DNA from: an uncultured Eubacterium sp.
GTDB taxonomy: Bacteria > Bacillota > Clostridia > Lachnospirales > Lachnospiraceae
Assembly: GCA_910585745.1 (NCBI GenBank)
Contig: CAJUFM010000019.1
Location: 1 to 43,203, forward strand
Length of the DNA stretch: 43,203 nucleotides
Direction of reading: 5' to 3'
Part shown: positions 8,451-17,194 of the stretch, one piece after another
How positions within the stretch are numbered: the stretch's first letter is position 1
Layout of the letters: every line of letters starts with the position of its first letter
Notes under the pieces: generated by a model
Databases searched by the model: none
What the model was told of the DNA's origin: nothing
The model's input: only the letters and a program-made list of their open reading frames with translations
Made by a program: the position numbers and the translations under genes

Positions 8451-8648
8451 ATGAAAGGTACAGTAAAATGGTTTAATGCCAAAAAAGGATTCGGATTTAT
8501 CTCCGACGAAACAGGAAATGACGTATTTGTTCATTTTTCTGCATTACAGATGGACGGCTTCAAGGTTCTTGATGAGGGCGATGAGGTTGAATTTGAAGTA
8601 ATCGACGGTGAAAAAGGACCACAGGCAGCAAACGTAACGAAGTTATAA
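8451..8648 (+). CDS. Cold-shock domain protein (CspA family)
   Basis: A 65-residue single-domain RNA/DNA chaperone that keeps RNA unstructured. It has both nucleic-acid-binding motifs, KGFGFI (RNP1) and VFVHF (RNP2), and the standard length. The start is fixed by TTAGGAGG 7 nt before the ATG; a longer in-frame reading upstream would run through the promoter. It is a single-gene unit, with a promoter at 8382 and a terminator at 8721. Confidence 0.97.
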   Translation: MKGTVKWFNAKKGFGFISDETGNDVFVHFSALQMDGFKVLDEGDEVEFEVIDGEKGPQAANVTKL

Positions 8649-8720
8649 TCGAATTTAATGAACTAATTTTTATATATATCTATGTAAAAGTTAAGAATTA
8701 CAATGTGGTTGTAACCAGTA

Positions 8721-8778
8721 AAAACAGCCCTGCATTTCAAAGAATGGATCTGAGAAATGCAGGGCTGTTTTTGTTTTT
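8721..8778. terminator. Bidirectional intrinsic terminator
   Basis: A long perfect stem, AAAACAGCCCTGCATTT pairing with AAATGCAGGGCTGTTTT, encloses a loop of about 17 nt. T-runs follow on both strands. It closes the cold-shock gene on the plus strand and probably the large repeat-protein gene on the minus strand. Confidence 0.9.
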
Positions 8779-8868
8779 TATTTTCGGCTGGGCTGCAATG
8801 CAAGTACACGCAGCCCAGCCAGCAGATCCAAGTCTGCTCCCCCTGTTACCTGGGATATCGGTATCATA

Positions 8869-11800
8869 CTACTGAACCAGCTTATCACATCCGGCAAACA
8901 CATCTATTTTTCTGGTCACCGTGGACGGAATCGGTACAGCATATGAAATATTTTTACAATTCTTAAAGGTATATTCCATCGTTTCTATGGTGGAAGGCAT
9001 TTTTGGAACACGTTCCAGCCCCTGGCAGTTATAAAATGTCATCGTCAGTTTCTTCACTCCTGCCGGAATATCTTCGGGAACACTCAACAATGACGTACTC
9101 TCAAAAGTATTTGTCATCTCTGTCACCGTCGCCGGGATCACCGGAGACTGGGAAAGTGCGGTACACCCGCTAAAAGTCCAGTTCATATTTGTCAATGTGG
9201 CTGGCAGCACCGGTGCCTTACCCAGAGAAGTACAATTCTTAAATGTGGCATACATATTCTTTACCGTTGCAGGAATTGCTGGCACATAACTCATGCTGCT
9301 GCAGCCCTCAAAAGTATTCGTAAGCGCTGTCAATCCCGCAGGAAGAGCAGTTACAGAGATCAGTGAACTACAGCCCTTAAATGTTCCCGTCATATCCTTC
9401 ACAGAGGCTGGAAGACTCAGCACCGCTTTCAGTCTGGTACATTCTGAGAACATATACTGCATATTCTCCAGTTTTATAGCAGAATCGAAACTCACCGCCT
9501 CAATGGGACATCTGACATTGGAAGCAAAGACTCCCGTCTGTGGTCTTGGGTCATATTCACCAGCAAACTTTACTGCATAAGTGCCTGTCACGCCATCCAC
9601 ATTCGCCACCATCTGCGCCGGAATCTTTATCGCCTTTGCAGATCCGATATATTTTTTCAACAGAACTGTTTTCTCAGTGGTATTAACCGTATATTCCCAA
9701 TCGCTGATCTTTGACTGGGTAAGAGTGATCTTATCTCCACACACCTGGCAGGTTCCATTGGCATCATAACGGTGCTCTTCTGCCTTTCCCCTGGTCTGTA
9801 CATTTTTACAGACAGAACAGGATCGGGTTTCTTCTCCCAATACTCCGTGGGAAGGCTGGACTGTCGTGCTCCACCCCGACCAGGAATGTCCCAAAGGTTC
9901 CAGGACAGTAATATCATCTGCCACCTTGCAGTTCTCTTTTATTCCATCTTTATTGGTCCAGCTGTTCGTACAGTGCTTGGACTGCTGCCCTGCCAGCACA
10001 CAGGTTGGAGCCCAGTCCACTGTGAATGTGGAACCAAAGGAATGATCCTTTGCCGGCAGGATTTCTTTCTTGCGCCTGCCGCAGGTCTGGGTATTCCCAT
10101 CTATATCCAAATACGTCCGTTTACAGGTATAAGTGTTCGATCCCTCCGTTGTACATGTGGCATCCACGTGTTCAACGTTTGCAAGGTCCCAGTCGTGCCC
10201 CAGCGGATCCACCAGCTGTTCGTTCTTTACCTTGGTGCAGCCCTTTCTCTGGCAGGTCAATGCTTTTCGGCCAGCGCCGGTACAGGTGGGCTCCATCGTA
10301 ATCAGATAATCCTTTGACCATTCATGCCCCAGCGCCTGAATCAGTTTCGTCGTTGTTTTGCTGCAGCCGGTTCTCTTGCAGTTAAGTTTCCTGGTACCTG
10401 GACGGGTGCAGTCCGGCTCCTTCGTCACTGTACCCTCATCCCAGTCATGACCAAGCATCGGGATCAGCCGTATATTGGTGACATAATTACAGCCGTCTCT
10501 TGTACAGTGCAGGGATTCTCTTCCCTGGGCTTCACAGGTTGGCTCTTTATCCGTTGTAGGCTTATCCGCCAGCTTATGTCCCAGCGCACTGATGGACTCA
10601 CTCTTTACTTGGAGACAAGTTCCGCATGTAAAAACCCTCTCCCCTGTCCGGTCACAAGTGGGCTCCTTCGTCACCTTGCCTGTATCCCAGGTATGGCCTA
10701 GCTTAGGTACTCTGGTATTCTTCTTGGCAGAACAGATCAGACAAGAGAAGTCTCTACGCCCATCTTTTTCACATTCCGGCTGAACTGTGATCTCGCCGTA
10801 GTTCCATGTATGTCCTGTGGCATCGATGGATTCTTTCTTTGTTCCGGTACATCCCTCTACCGTACAGTGATAGGTTCTCTGTCCGGCTTTCGTACAAGTG
10901 GGACTGCTTGTGATCTCCCCTGTATCCCATTCATGGCCCGGTGCCTTTATGGCCTCGGTCTTTTCACCATCACATCCCTCTACCGTACATGTATACTGTA
11001 TTTTTCCCGCCCGTGTACAGGTAGGCTCTTCCAGAACTGTACCGTTGGTGATCCATGTATGTCCTTTTGCCTTTATGATCTCTTTTTTGGTCTCACTGCA
11101 GTTCTGACAGGTAAGCTCTCTCTCCCCGGCTCCCTCGCAGGTAGGCTCTGTCAGCACCTTGCCGTTCCAGTTATGTCCCGTCGCCGCTACAGCCCTCTCC
11201 CGGACCTTGGAACATTTTTCACAGGTAGACCGCTCGGTTCCCTCTACCATACACTCTGGCGGCTGAACCACTGCCCATTGTCCCCACACATGCTCACAGG
11301 CTCCCTGGACTGTCACAACCTTACAGGTCGCTTTTACCTTTCCACAGGTCGCTGTAATGGTCGCTTCCGTCCCCACCGGGGTATCCTCTGTCACAAATAT
11401 ATTTCCCGTGGTATATACATTGATGCCGCCGAGATGATCAATGGTCCACACGATCTTATCAGTGCAGGTGACCGGCGTGATCGTGGCAATCAGCTGAAAG
11501 CTTTCCCCTGCCGCCAGTTCCACATAGTCCTGATTTAATGTGATCCCGGTAGCCGTTCCAGCTCTGGGCGCCGCCAGAAAGGAAGGGAGCATATCCGGCA
11601 CCGTAATACCTGCCGGCGGAGCTGGATTGACCGCTGCCGTCTGGTATGACTTAAGCTCGCCCTCCGAGATAGTGGATTTCTTCGCTTCCACAGCAACCTT
11701 TAATTTCGTCTTTACAGATTTCTTCGCCTTGGACTGCAAGGTAATGGTGGCATTTCCCTTTTTGACCGCCGTCAAAACACCCTTAGCAGACACCTTCACA

Positions 11801-12051
11801 ACATTTTTCCGCGAAGATTTAAAAGTCAGCTTCTGATTTGCCTTTTTGGGCAGGACTTCAAAAGATAGCTTTTTCTGGTCTCCCGCCGTCATCCGGAGAC
11901 GGCTGTTCTTTTTCTCTGTAAGAACCTGAATCTTCTTTGGTTTCTTCTTTGCCGCCTGGCATTCATTCTGTTCCGCGGCCCCCGCCACAGTAGCTCCGAT
12001 CACCAGGACAGCCAGACCCATTCCAATATATTTTCCTATTCTTCTATACAT
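8869..12051 (-). CDS. Large secreted protein: Big2 + cysteine repeats + BspA-like LRR
   Basis: A 1060-residue secreted protein. A signal peptide ends near residue 26 (VAGA/AEQ). Residues about 38-125 and 165-250 are two Big2-like domains. Residues about 252-771 hold 12 full repeats and one partial repeat of about 40 residues. Each opens with G-H-x-W and carries three cysteines (P-T-C, eight residues, C, two to four residues, C). Residues about 850-1060 are 23-residue repeats of the form F-x-G-C-x-x-L with P-A-T, a BspA/DUF285-like leucine-rich solenoid. No LPxTG motif or other C-terminal anchor is seen. The start has GGAGG 8 nt upstream. It may act in adhesion or host contact. The cysteines may bind zinc or form disulfides. 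Confidence 0.93.
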   Translation of the reverse strand: MYRRIGKYIGMGLAVLVIGATVAGAAEQNECQAAKKKPKKIQVLTEKKNSRLRMTAGDQKKLSFEVLPKKANQKLTFKSSRKNVVKVSAKGVLTAVKKGNATITLQSKAKKSVKTKLKVAVEAKKSTISEGELKSYQTAAVNPAPPAGITVPDMLPSFLAAPRAGTATGITLNQDYVELAAGESFQLIATITPVTCTDKIVWTIDHLGGINVYTTGNIFVTEDTPVGTEATITATCGKVKATCKVVTVQGACEHVWGQWAVVQPPECMVEGTERSTCEKCSKVRERAVAATGHNWNGKVLTEPTCEGAGERELTCQNCSETKKEIIKAKGHTWITNGTVLEEPTCTRAGKIQYTCTVEGCDGEKTEAIKAPGHEWDTGEITSSPTCTKAGQRTYHCTVEGCTGTKKESIDATGHTWNYGEITVQPECEKDGRRDFSCLICSAKKNTRVPKLGHTWDTGKVTKEPTCDRTGERVFTCGTCLQVKSESISALGHKLADKPTTDKEPTCEAQGRESLHCTRDGCNYVTNIRLIPMLGHDWDEGTVTKEPDCTRPGTRKLNCKRTGCSKTTTKLIQALGHEWSKDYLITMEPTCTGAGRKALTCQRKGCTKVKNEQLVDPLGHDWDLANVEHVDATCTTEGSNTYTCKRTYLDIDGNTQTCGRRKKEILPAKDHSFGSTFTVDWAPTCVLAGQQSKHCTNSWTNKDGIKENCKVADDITVLEPLGHSWSGWSTTVQPSHGVLGEETRSCSVCKNVQTRGKAEEHRYDANGTCQVCGDKITLTQSKISDWEYTVNTTEKTVLLKKYIGSAKAIKIPAQMVANVDGVTGTYAVKFAGEYDPRPQTGVFASNVRCPIEAVSFDSAIKLENMQYMFSECTRLKAVLSLPASVKDMTGTFKGCSSLISVTALPAGLTALTNTFEGCSSMSYVPAIPATVKNMYATFKNCTSLGKAPVLPATLTNMNWTFSGCTALSQSPVIPATVTEMTNTFESTSLLSVPEDIPAGVKKLTMTFYNCQGLERVPKMPSTIETMEYTFKNCKNISYAVPIPSTVTRKIDVFAGCDKLVQ

Positions 12052-12119
12052 AAGCCTTCCTCCAAGCCATTCATATATCACGAACAATGCCTACAATATA
12101 TTTATTATATCGGCACGCA

Positions 12120-12845
12120 TCAGTAAACAATAAAGGATAAAAATTCACCATCATATTTTTGTGAAAGGAAGTATTCAGCCATTACCAGGTCTTCCGGGTT
12201 ATCCACATCGATGCTGTGTTCCTTCGCCAGCACATAGCCCAGCACATTGTCGTTAAAGCTGGTATTTTCATTGAGTTCTGACATACTGTTTATATAGATC
12301 GCCCCATTGATCCGGTAGTATTTTTTCATATCCTGGCGCCGGACGGTACTATCCTCATCCAGCATCTTCACCAGCTCGTTATTTTCCCCAAACTGCCTCA
12401 TCAGCAGCGGATGATCATTTACCTCAGAGATTGACACCACAGATCTTTCTCCCTTTCTTTTAAAATATTCCAGCGCCTTCTCAATATCCTCCCCGGTGCG
12501 CAACGGACTGGTGGGCTGCAGAAGGACAATAATATCATAGCGTTCTGCCTTTCTCTCATAGAACTCTACGGCATGCAGCACCACATCAATTGTCTTTGCC
12601 TCGTCCGTAGCCAGCTCATCCGGTCTGAGAAACGGCACGATAGCCCCCGCCCTCATGGAAATCTCCGCAATTTCCTTATCATCTGTGGATACAATGACCT
12701 TATCTATGTATTTGCACTCTTTCGCAGCCTCTATGGTGTAATTGATCAGAGGCTTTCCAGATACTGCCTTAATATTCTTTTTCGGTATTCCCTTACTCCC
12801 TCCCCTGGCAGGTATAATGGCAAGAACCTTTTTATTCTCGATCAT
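12120..12845 (-). CDS. CMP-nonulosonic acid (sialic acid-type) synthetase
   Basis: A 241-residue cytidylyltransferase that activates a sialic-acid-like sugar with CTP. The CTP-binding motif IPARGGSKGIPKKN lies at residues 11-24, followed by LLQPTSPLRT and an R-I-N-G-A-I-Y pattern, as in NeuA, PseF and PtmB enzymes. Whether the sugar is Neu5Ac, pseudaminate or legionaminate cannot be told, because no synthase, epimerase or transferase genes lie nearby. It has its own promoter (12970-12998). A leader frame of about 38 codons without a clear start ends at TGA overlapping its ATG. Confidence 0.88.
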   Translation of the reverse strand: MIENKKVLAIIPARGGSKGIPKKNIKAVSGKPLINYTIEAAKECKYIDKVIVSTDDKEIAEISMRAGAIVPFLRPDELATDEAKTIDVVLHAVEFYERKAERYDIIVLLQPTSPLRTGEDIEKALEYFKRKGERSVVSISEVNDHPLLMRQFGENNELVKMLDEDSTVRRQDMKKYYRINGAIYINSMSELNENTSFNDNVLGYVLAKEHSIDVDNPEDLVMAEYFLSQKYDGEFLSFIVY

Positions 12846-12969
12846 GACCTTCCTCCGTTTCTCCGCAATGCAGTACCCGCATGCAGCCCGATGCCGTCAA
12901 TCTGAACAGTGCTCAAATTCGTTCCGCCGAGCTGATCAATGCTTTCTGGCTGCCTGTAATTTTCTATTT

Positions 12970-12998
12970 ATTATACACCATTTTCCTATATTTCTCAA
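12970..12998 (-). promoter_or_regulatory. Promoter of the cytidylyltransferase gene
   Basis: On the minus strand TTGAGA (12998-12993), a 17-nt spacer and an extended -10 TGTATAAT (TATAAT at 12975-12970). It stands back to back with the PepSY gene promoter 15 bp away. The leader to the start codon is about 115 nt. Confidence 0.65.
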
Positions 12999-13012
12999 CG
13001 AAAAATTACCTC

Positions 13013-13041
13013 TTTACATTTTCATTTTTTTTTAATATAAT
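13013..13041 (+). promoter_or_regulatory. Promoter of the PepSY gene
   Basis: TTTACA (13013-13018), a 17-nt T-rich spacer and a perfect TATAAT (13036-13041). The leader to the start codon is about 50 nt and AT-rich. Confidence 0.65.
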
Positions 13042-13098
13042 GAAAATCAAAAAAGCAACTTTTTTATATTTTAATTTTAAATAGAAAGGATGTTGAAA

Positions 13099-13818
13099 AT
13101 GAAAAAAAATCTCATCACTAAAGCTGGCATTTTATGTCTCGTTTCTTCTCTTTCCCTTCTCATGCTTTCTTCCACAGCAGTGGCCGGAGCCAATACGGAC
13201 AAAGCCAGTAAAGCAGCACGGAAAAAAGTTCCCGGTGCTTCCATTACAGAAGTGGAGACAGATATAGATGACGGCGAAGCAGTAGTTGAAATCTCTCTTA
13301 TTAAAAAGAATAAAAAATACAGCTTAAAATATCGTCAATCGGACAACAAGCTGATCGAATATGAATGGGAACTTCCCAACACTAGTTATTCCATCCAGAG
13401 CAAAAAGAATGTGAGCCTGTCTGGGATCAAAAAAAAGGCGCGTAAACTGGTAAAGGGCAGCAAAATCATCTCCGCCCGCCTGTCTGTGGACGATGGTCTC
13501 TCTGAGTATAAGGTCTCTCTGAAAAAAGGAAAACGCCAGTACAAACTAGTATACAATGCCAAAAATGGAAAACTTCTGGAATACGAATGGAAACAGCTGG
13601 CGTCTTCTTCCCAGAGCGTTTATATCGGAGAGTCCAAAGCCAGAAATATTGCATTGAAAAAAGCCCCTGGCGCCTCCATCACCAAATTTGAGTTTGACAG
13701 AGACGACGAAACCGCTGTCTACGAGGTAGAGCTCCGGAAAGGAATCTATGAGTATGAGATTAAGATCAATGCCGTCACTGGCGCGGTCATTGAGTTTGAA
13801 AAGGATATAGAAGATTAG
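13099..13818 (+). CDS. Exported protein with three PepSY-like repeats
   Basis: A 239-residue protein with a signal peptide (basic start, hydrophobic core, likely cut after TAVA near residue 30). The mature part repeats a PepSY-like unit three times: an A-R/K-K-x-x-P-G-A-S-I-type helix, then two strands with V-x-L-x-K-x-x-x-x-Y and a closing G-x-x-x-E-Y/F-E motif. PepSY domains often inhibit or modulate secreted peptidases or sit in envelope proteins. AAAGG lies 9 nt before the ATG used here; an ATG 9 nt upstream is too close to the site. It is a single gene, convergent with spoVAC. Confidence 0.85.
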   Translation: MKKNLITKAGILCLVSSLSLLMLSSTAVAGANTDKASKAARKKVPGASITEVETDIDDGEAVVEISLIKKNKKYSLKYRQSDNKLIEYEWELPNTSYSIQSKKNVSLSGIKKKARKLVKGSKIISARLSVDDGLSEYKVSLKKGKRQYKLVYNAKNGKLLEYEWKQLASSSQSVYIGESKARNIALKKAPGASITKFEFDRDDETAVYEVELRKGIYEYEIKINAVTGAVIEFEKDIED

Positions 13819-13839
13819 TGCTGGCACAAACCAGCAAAG

Positions 13840-13866
13840 GGATCGGCTGTCAGAACCAGCCGATCC
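13840..13866. terminator. Convergent hairpin at the spoVAC and PepSY gene ends
   Basis: A perfect 10-bp stem (GGATCGGCTG at 13840-13849, CAGCCGATCC at 13857-13866) overlaps the stop codon of spoVAC. The flanks are only slightly T-rich on the minus strand, so it may be a weak terminator or an mRNA 3' end protector. Confidence 0.45.
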
Positions 13867-14350
13867 ATGTTCCGATCCAGTAGATCAGCCCCAGCACCCA
13901 GCTGGTGACGACACCATACAGGATCACGGGACCGGCGATGGTGAAGATCTTGCAGCCCACTCCGAACACCCAGCCCTCTTTTTTAAATTCTATGGCCGGT
14001 GCCGCCACACTGTTAGCGAAACCTGTGATGGGTACCAGCGTCCCGGCTCCGGCAAAGTTCGCGATCTTGGGATAGATGCTCAGACCTGTCAGCACGACGC
14101 TGAGGAAGATCAGAGACAGTGTGTTATAAAGTGCCGCCGTCTCTTTATCCAATCCAAGATACATATAAAGACTGATCAGTCCCTGCCCCAGCGTGCAGAT
14201 GATGCCTCCTACCAGAAATGCCTTGCAAAGATTGATCATCCAGCTAACTTTCGGTGTATTCTCATCCACATAGTCATTATATTTATCGTCCCTCTCCTGG
14301 GGAACGGTCTCATAGATCACATCCTTGATATCTGTCTTCTGATTATTCAT
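13850..14350 (-). CDS. spoVAC: Stage V sporulation protein AC
   Basis: A 166-residue membrane protein of the SpoVA channel that moves calcium dipicolinate into the forespore and out at germination. After a soluble acidic head of about 35 residues there are four to five hydrophobic segments, including the family hallmark GAGTLVPITGFANSVAAPAIEFK. The ATG used here has GGGAG 9 nt upstream. It follows spoVAB. The usual next gene, spoVAD, is absent: the next gene downstream is convergent. Confidence 0.92.
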   Translation of the reverse strand: MNNQKTDIKDVIYETVPQERDDKYNDYVDENTPKVSWMINLCKAFLVGGIICTLGQGLISLYMYLGLDKETAALYNTLSLIFLSVVLTGLSIYPKIANFAGAGTLVPITGFANSVAAPAIEFKKEGWVFGVGCKIFTIAGPVILYGVVTSWVLGLIYWIGTWIGWF

Positions 14351-14384
14351 AATCACATTCTCCCTTTCTGGCTGTTCTATAACG

Positions 14385-14798
14385 TTAGAAAAAATATTGA
14401 AAGATGGTTCCCACTAATTTGCCCAGCGCAATGGCGATCAATATGATCGGAAGTCCTTCCTTCATCTTCAATCTCTTAACAAAGATCGGAATCACCCTGA
14501 GGCTCTCCGCCAGCGCCATGGCCAGACAGCCTATGAAGATGCCTGAAAAAAGTCCAAAGACCGCCAGTCCAACATAACTTAGAGGAAAATTCCCAACAAA
14601 TAAAAACAAGATATTTCCCAGGGTTCCTCCCAGAATGATCGTATTTTCATAACCATATAGATGAACTGCCGTCCCTGTACGGTGGGTAAGTCTGGGAATC
14701 ACATCCAGCATGGTGATAAAAGCAAATATTCCTGCCGATACTGTCAGTCCAAAACTCAGCCCCAGAATGCCCAGGAAGACATTTTCAATTAACGTCAA
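14385..14798 (-). CDS. spoVAB: Stage V sporulation protein AB
   Basis: A 137-residue protein with four hydrophobic segments, matching SpoVAB in length, order and motifs (PRLTHRTGT loop, GILGLSFG start). It begins with TTG behind GGAGGG and overlaps the end of spoVAA by 14 nt, so the two are translationally coupled. It is presumed to be an inner forespore membrane part of the SpoVA complex. Confidence 0.9.
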   Translation of the reverse strand: MTLIENVFLGILGLSFGLTVSAGIFAFITMLDVIPRLTHRTGTAVHLYGYENTIILGGTLGNILFLFVGNFPLSYVGLAVFGLFSGIFIGCLAMALAESLRVIPIFVKRLKMKEGLPIILIAIALGKLVGTIFQYFF

Positions 14799-15411
14799 TG
14801 GTCTTTCCCTCCCTCGATGCAGATTTGATCATCGCCTTGTTCATCTGCTCCTCATAGGTCCGCATCTCCACCTGGATCGGCGTCGGATCGTTTTTGATAT
14901 CTCTTCTTTTAAAATGATTATAAAACACAATGATGCCAATCGGGATACCGATGGCATAACAGATCTCCAGTATGGAACTGCCGGTGTGCACCTCTCCGGT
15001 GAAGATCAGATAGATCTTTTCAAATACCCCGGATACATTGACATCCTCATTGAAGGTCATGATCGTAAATGCCGCCCCGAAAAATACGATGAATGCCACC
15101 AGAACCGACTTCGTATACTCCCAGGCTTTGGAAGGCTTTTTACCCGATTCGTACTCCACGATAAAATCCTGTTCTCCCAGGTTTTCTATGGTTACATCCG
15201 GGTAAACCCGGTGGATGGCCTCGTATACCTTGGTGATGGTAAACATCGTCAGTTTTTCACCGTCCGGGGGCAGCGTATAGAAAGGTTCCTTTTCCAGCTT
15301 CTGTACCATGGTCGTGTTGCTGCTGTACAGTGTCACTACATCTTTTAGCTTTAGATCCCGCTTTGTCACCGGAATATTCTGCTCTACTTTAACATAAAGA
15401 ATATCTTCCAT
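14785..15411 (-). CDS. spoVAA: Stage V sporulation protein AA
   Basis: A 208-residue protein with a soluble N-terminal domain (residues 1-110) and two transmembrane segments (about 112-132 and 155-175), the architecture of SpoVAA. The ATG chosen has GGGAG 8 nt before it; a longer reading upstream would cover the likely forespore promoter. It is the first gene of spoVAA-AB-AC. Confidence 0.92.
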   Translation of the reverse strand: MEDILYVKVEQNIPVTKRDLKLKDVVTLYSSNTTMVQKLEKEPFYTLPPDGEKLTMFTITKVYEAIHRVYPDVTIENLGEQDFIVEYESGKKPSKAWEYTKSVLVAFIVFFGAAFTIMTFNEDVNVSGVFEKIYLIFTGEVHTGSSILEICYAIGIPIGIIVFYNHFKRRDIKNDPTPIQVEMRTYEEQMNKAMIKSASREGKTIDVN

Positions 15412-15474
15412 AAAGTAATCTCCCTTTTCATGCAAGCATGTGCATCCTCGTCCGCTTAGCTCTACTTTCATACC

Positions 15475-15503
15475 TACTATCCCCGAAAAAAACAAATCTA
15501 TTC
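15475..15503 (-). promoter_or_regulatory. Possible sigma-F/sigma-G promoter of spoVA
   Basis: On the minus strand GAATA (15503-15499), a 17-nt spacer and GATAGTA (15481-15475), close to the forespore consensus GNATR and CATACTA with two mismatches in the -10. It lies about 65 nt before spoVAA, whose homologues are sigma-G dependent. Confidence 0.4.
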
Positions 15504-15564
15504 GTAACAAGGCAAATTAAAATTTCATATAATAGTTTATAAAATAAAAAGTGGAGATCATGGT

Positions 15565-16137
15565 ATGGCAATCAAGGTTTTTATCGATCAAGGACACAAT
15601 CCTTACGGATTTAATGCCGGCGCAGAAGGTTTTGGCGCCAGAGAACAGGATATCACCTATATCGTCGGCGCCTATCTGGCAAATATACTCGCCGCCGACT
15701 ACCGCTTTGAGGCGGCAGTCTCCCGCCATACTCCGGACGAGATCCTGGGCTATGATACCAACTCCAGCCTTAGGGAGCGGGTGGATATGGCAAATACCTG
15801 GGGGGCGGACTATTTTATCAGCATCCACGTGAATGCCAATGTGAATCCGGCGATCAACGGCACGGAAGCATATGTCTACGCCGAGGGAAGCCCCTCCTAT
15901 TACCTGGGCACCGATATCGTTCAGGAGATCGTCCGCCGGGTGGGCACAAAAAATAACGGTGTTTATGTAAGACCGTCATTGTATGTTCTGCGCCGGACGC
16001 AGATGCCCTCCGTCCTCGTAGAACTCGCCTATATTTCAAATTATGAAGACTATATCCTGCTGACCACCATGCAGTATCAGTTTGCCTATGGGATCTATGT
16101 GGGACTGCTGAATTATCTGGGGCTGCCGCAGCTGTAA
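15565..16137 (+). CDS. N-acetylmuramoyl-L-alanine amidase (Amidase_3), no signal peptide
   Basis: A 190-residue zinc amidase that cuts the bond between muramic acid and the stem peptide. The zinc ligands His11 (DQGH), Glu27 (GARE) and His88 (SIHVN) and the catalytic Glu153 (VELAYIS) are all present. It has the catalytic domain alone, with no signal peptide or wall-binding repeats, so it may act in the spore or mother-cell compartment, or leave by lysis. It is divergent from spoVA. A CATATAAT element at 15526-15533 resembles a sigma-E/K -10 box. CwlD is the nearest familiar relative, but CwlD is normally exported. Confidence 0.88.
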   Translation: MAIKVFIDQGHNPYGFNAGAEGFGAREQDITYIVGAYLANILAADYRFEAAVSRHTPDEILGYDTNSSLRERVDMANTWGADYFISIHVNANVNPAINGTEAYVYAEGSPSYYLGTDIVQEIVRRVGTKNNGVYVRPSLYVLRRTQMPSVLVELAYISNYEDYILLTTMQYQFAYGIYVGLLNYLGLPQL

Positions 16138-16173
16138 CAATTCATGTCCCATTCTTCATCCCACAGGACGCAG

Positions 16174-16207
16174 CAATGCCGAAACACGCATAGCATGTTC
16201 CGGCATT
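16174..16207. terminator. Convergent hairpin between amidase and uppP
   Basis: AATGCCG at 16175-16181 pairs with CGGCATT at 16201-16207, with a second imperfect stem inside. There is no good T-run, so terminator function is tentative. Confidence 0.4.
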
Positions 16208-16232
16208 GGTGTAGTTTGTACTTGTATTTTCA

Positions 16233-17087
16233 TTATATAACAGCGGCACCACTGATGGCAAAAAAAGCAAATACGATGATCCCCAGCACAATCCTATAGT
16301 ACCCAAAGCATTTAAAATCATGGCGGCGGATATATCCCATCAGGAACTTAATCACAAAGAGGGATACGATAAATGCCACCAGCATTCCTATCAGAAGGGT
16401 GGCTACTGCCATCGGACCATAACTCAGACCGTCGGAGATACTCTTTACAATCTTCAGCAGGCTGGCACCAAACATAACCGGGATCGCCAGATAAAAAGTA
16501 AATTCTGCCGCCACTCCCCTGGACACCCCGATGATCAGTGCACCGATTATGGTGGCGCCGGAACGGGAAGTTCCTGGTATGATCGCTGCCAGGAGCTGGA
16601 AAATACCAATGATCAGCGCCGTCTGATAGGTCAGTTCCTGTACGGAAGTAATGACAGGACGCCTGCCTTTATTCCAGTTCTCCACCAGAATAAACAAAAC
16701 GCCATAGATGATCAGCGCCCCAGCCACAACGATCTGATTATAAAACATTTCATTGATCACATCATCAAAAAGGACACCGATAACTGCCGCCGGTATGGTC
16801 GCCACAAGGATCTTGAACCACATCTGCATGATATCCATCTTCACCACGGGTTCATTTTTTTTGGGATGCAGGTTAAATGGAAATATCTTCTTCCAGAACA
16901 AAAGGACTACCGCCAGGATCGCTCCCAGCTGCACCACCACCAAAAACATCTCTGTGAATTTATCGTCTGAAAATGTCAAAAACTGGTTTACCAATATCAT
17001 ATGCCCAGTACTGCTCACGGGAAGCCACTCTGTAATTCCTTCTACGATTCCCAGAATCACAGACACCAGTATATCAAAAATCTTCAT
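16233..17087 (-). CDS. uppP: Undecaprenyl-diphosphatase (BacA/UppP)
   Basis: A 284-residue membrane phosphatase that recycles undecaprenyl pyrophosphate to the monophosphate for wall synthesis; overexpression gives bacitracin resistance. EGITEWLPVSSTGH (residues 16-29) and PGTSRSG (about 174-180) form the two halves of the active site. About seven transmembrane segments are seen. A good ribosome binding site (AAGGGGG) precedes it. It is a single-gene unit. Confidence 0.95.
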   Translation of the reverse strand: MKIFDILVSVILGIVEGITEWLPVSSTGHMILVNQFLTFSDDKFTEMFLVVVQLGAILAVVLLFWKKIFPFNLHPKKNEPVVKMDIMQMWFKILVATIPAAVIGVLFDDVINEMFYNQIVVAGALIIYGVLFILVENWNKGRRPVITSVQELTYQTALIIGIFQLLAAIIPGTSRSGATIIGALIIGVSRGVAAEFTFYLAIPVMFGASLLKIVKSISDGLSYGPMAVATLLIGMLVAFIVSLFVIKFLMGYIRRHDFKCFGYYRIVLGIIVFAFFAISGAAVI

Positions 17088-17194
17088 GTAAAGTTCCCCC
17101 TTGTTCTCTCTGTTATGTAAGGATTTGATCCCGGTATCCGGCGATATTCAAACCCGCTTTGACGTCAGCCACTATTCTACCATAATTCCTCCCC

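Noticed and set aside
10810..11538. Plus-strand open frames opposite the repeat protein
   Set aside because: They mirror the cysteine repeats of the real gene on the other strand; the repeating composition explains the long open frames.
12846..12965. Open frame of about 38 codons in the leader of the cytidylyltransferase gene, ending at its ATG
   Set aside because: No start codon with a ribosome binding site is seen and the sequence is not recognised. It may be chance.
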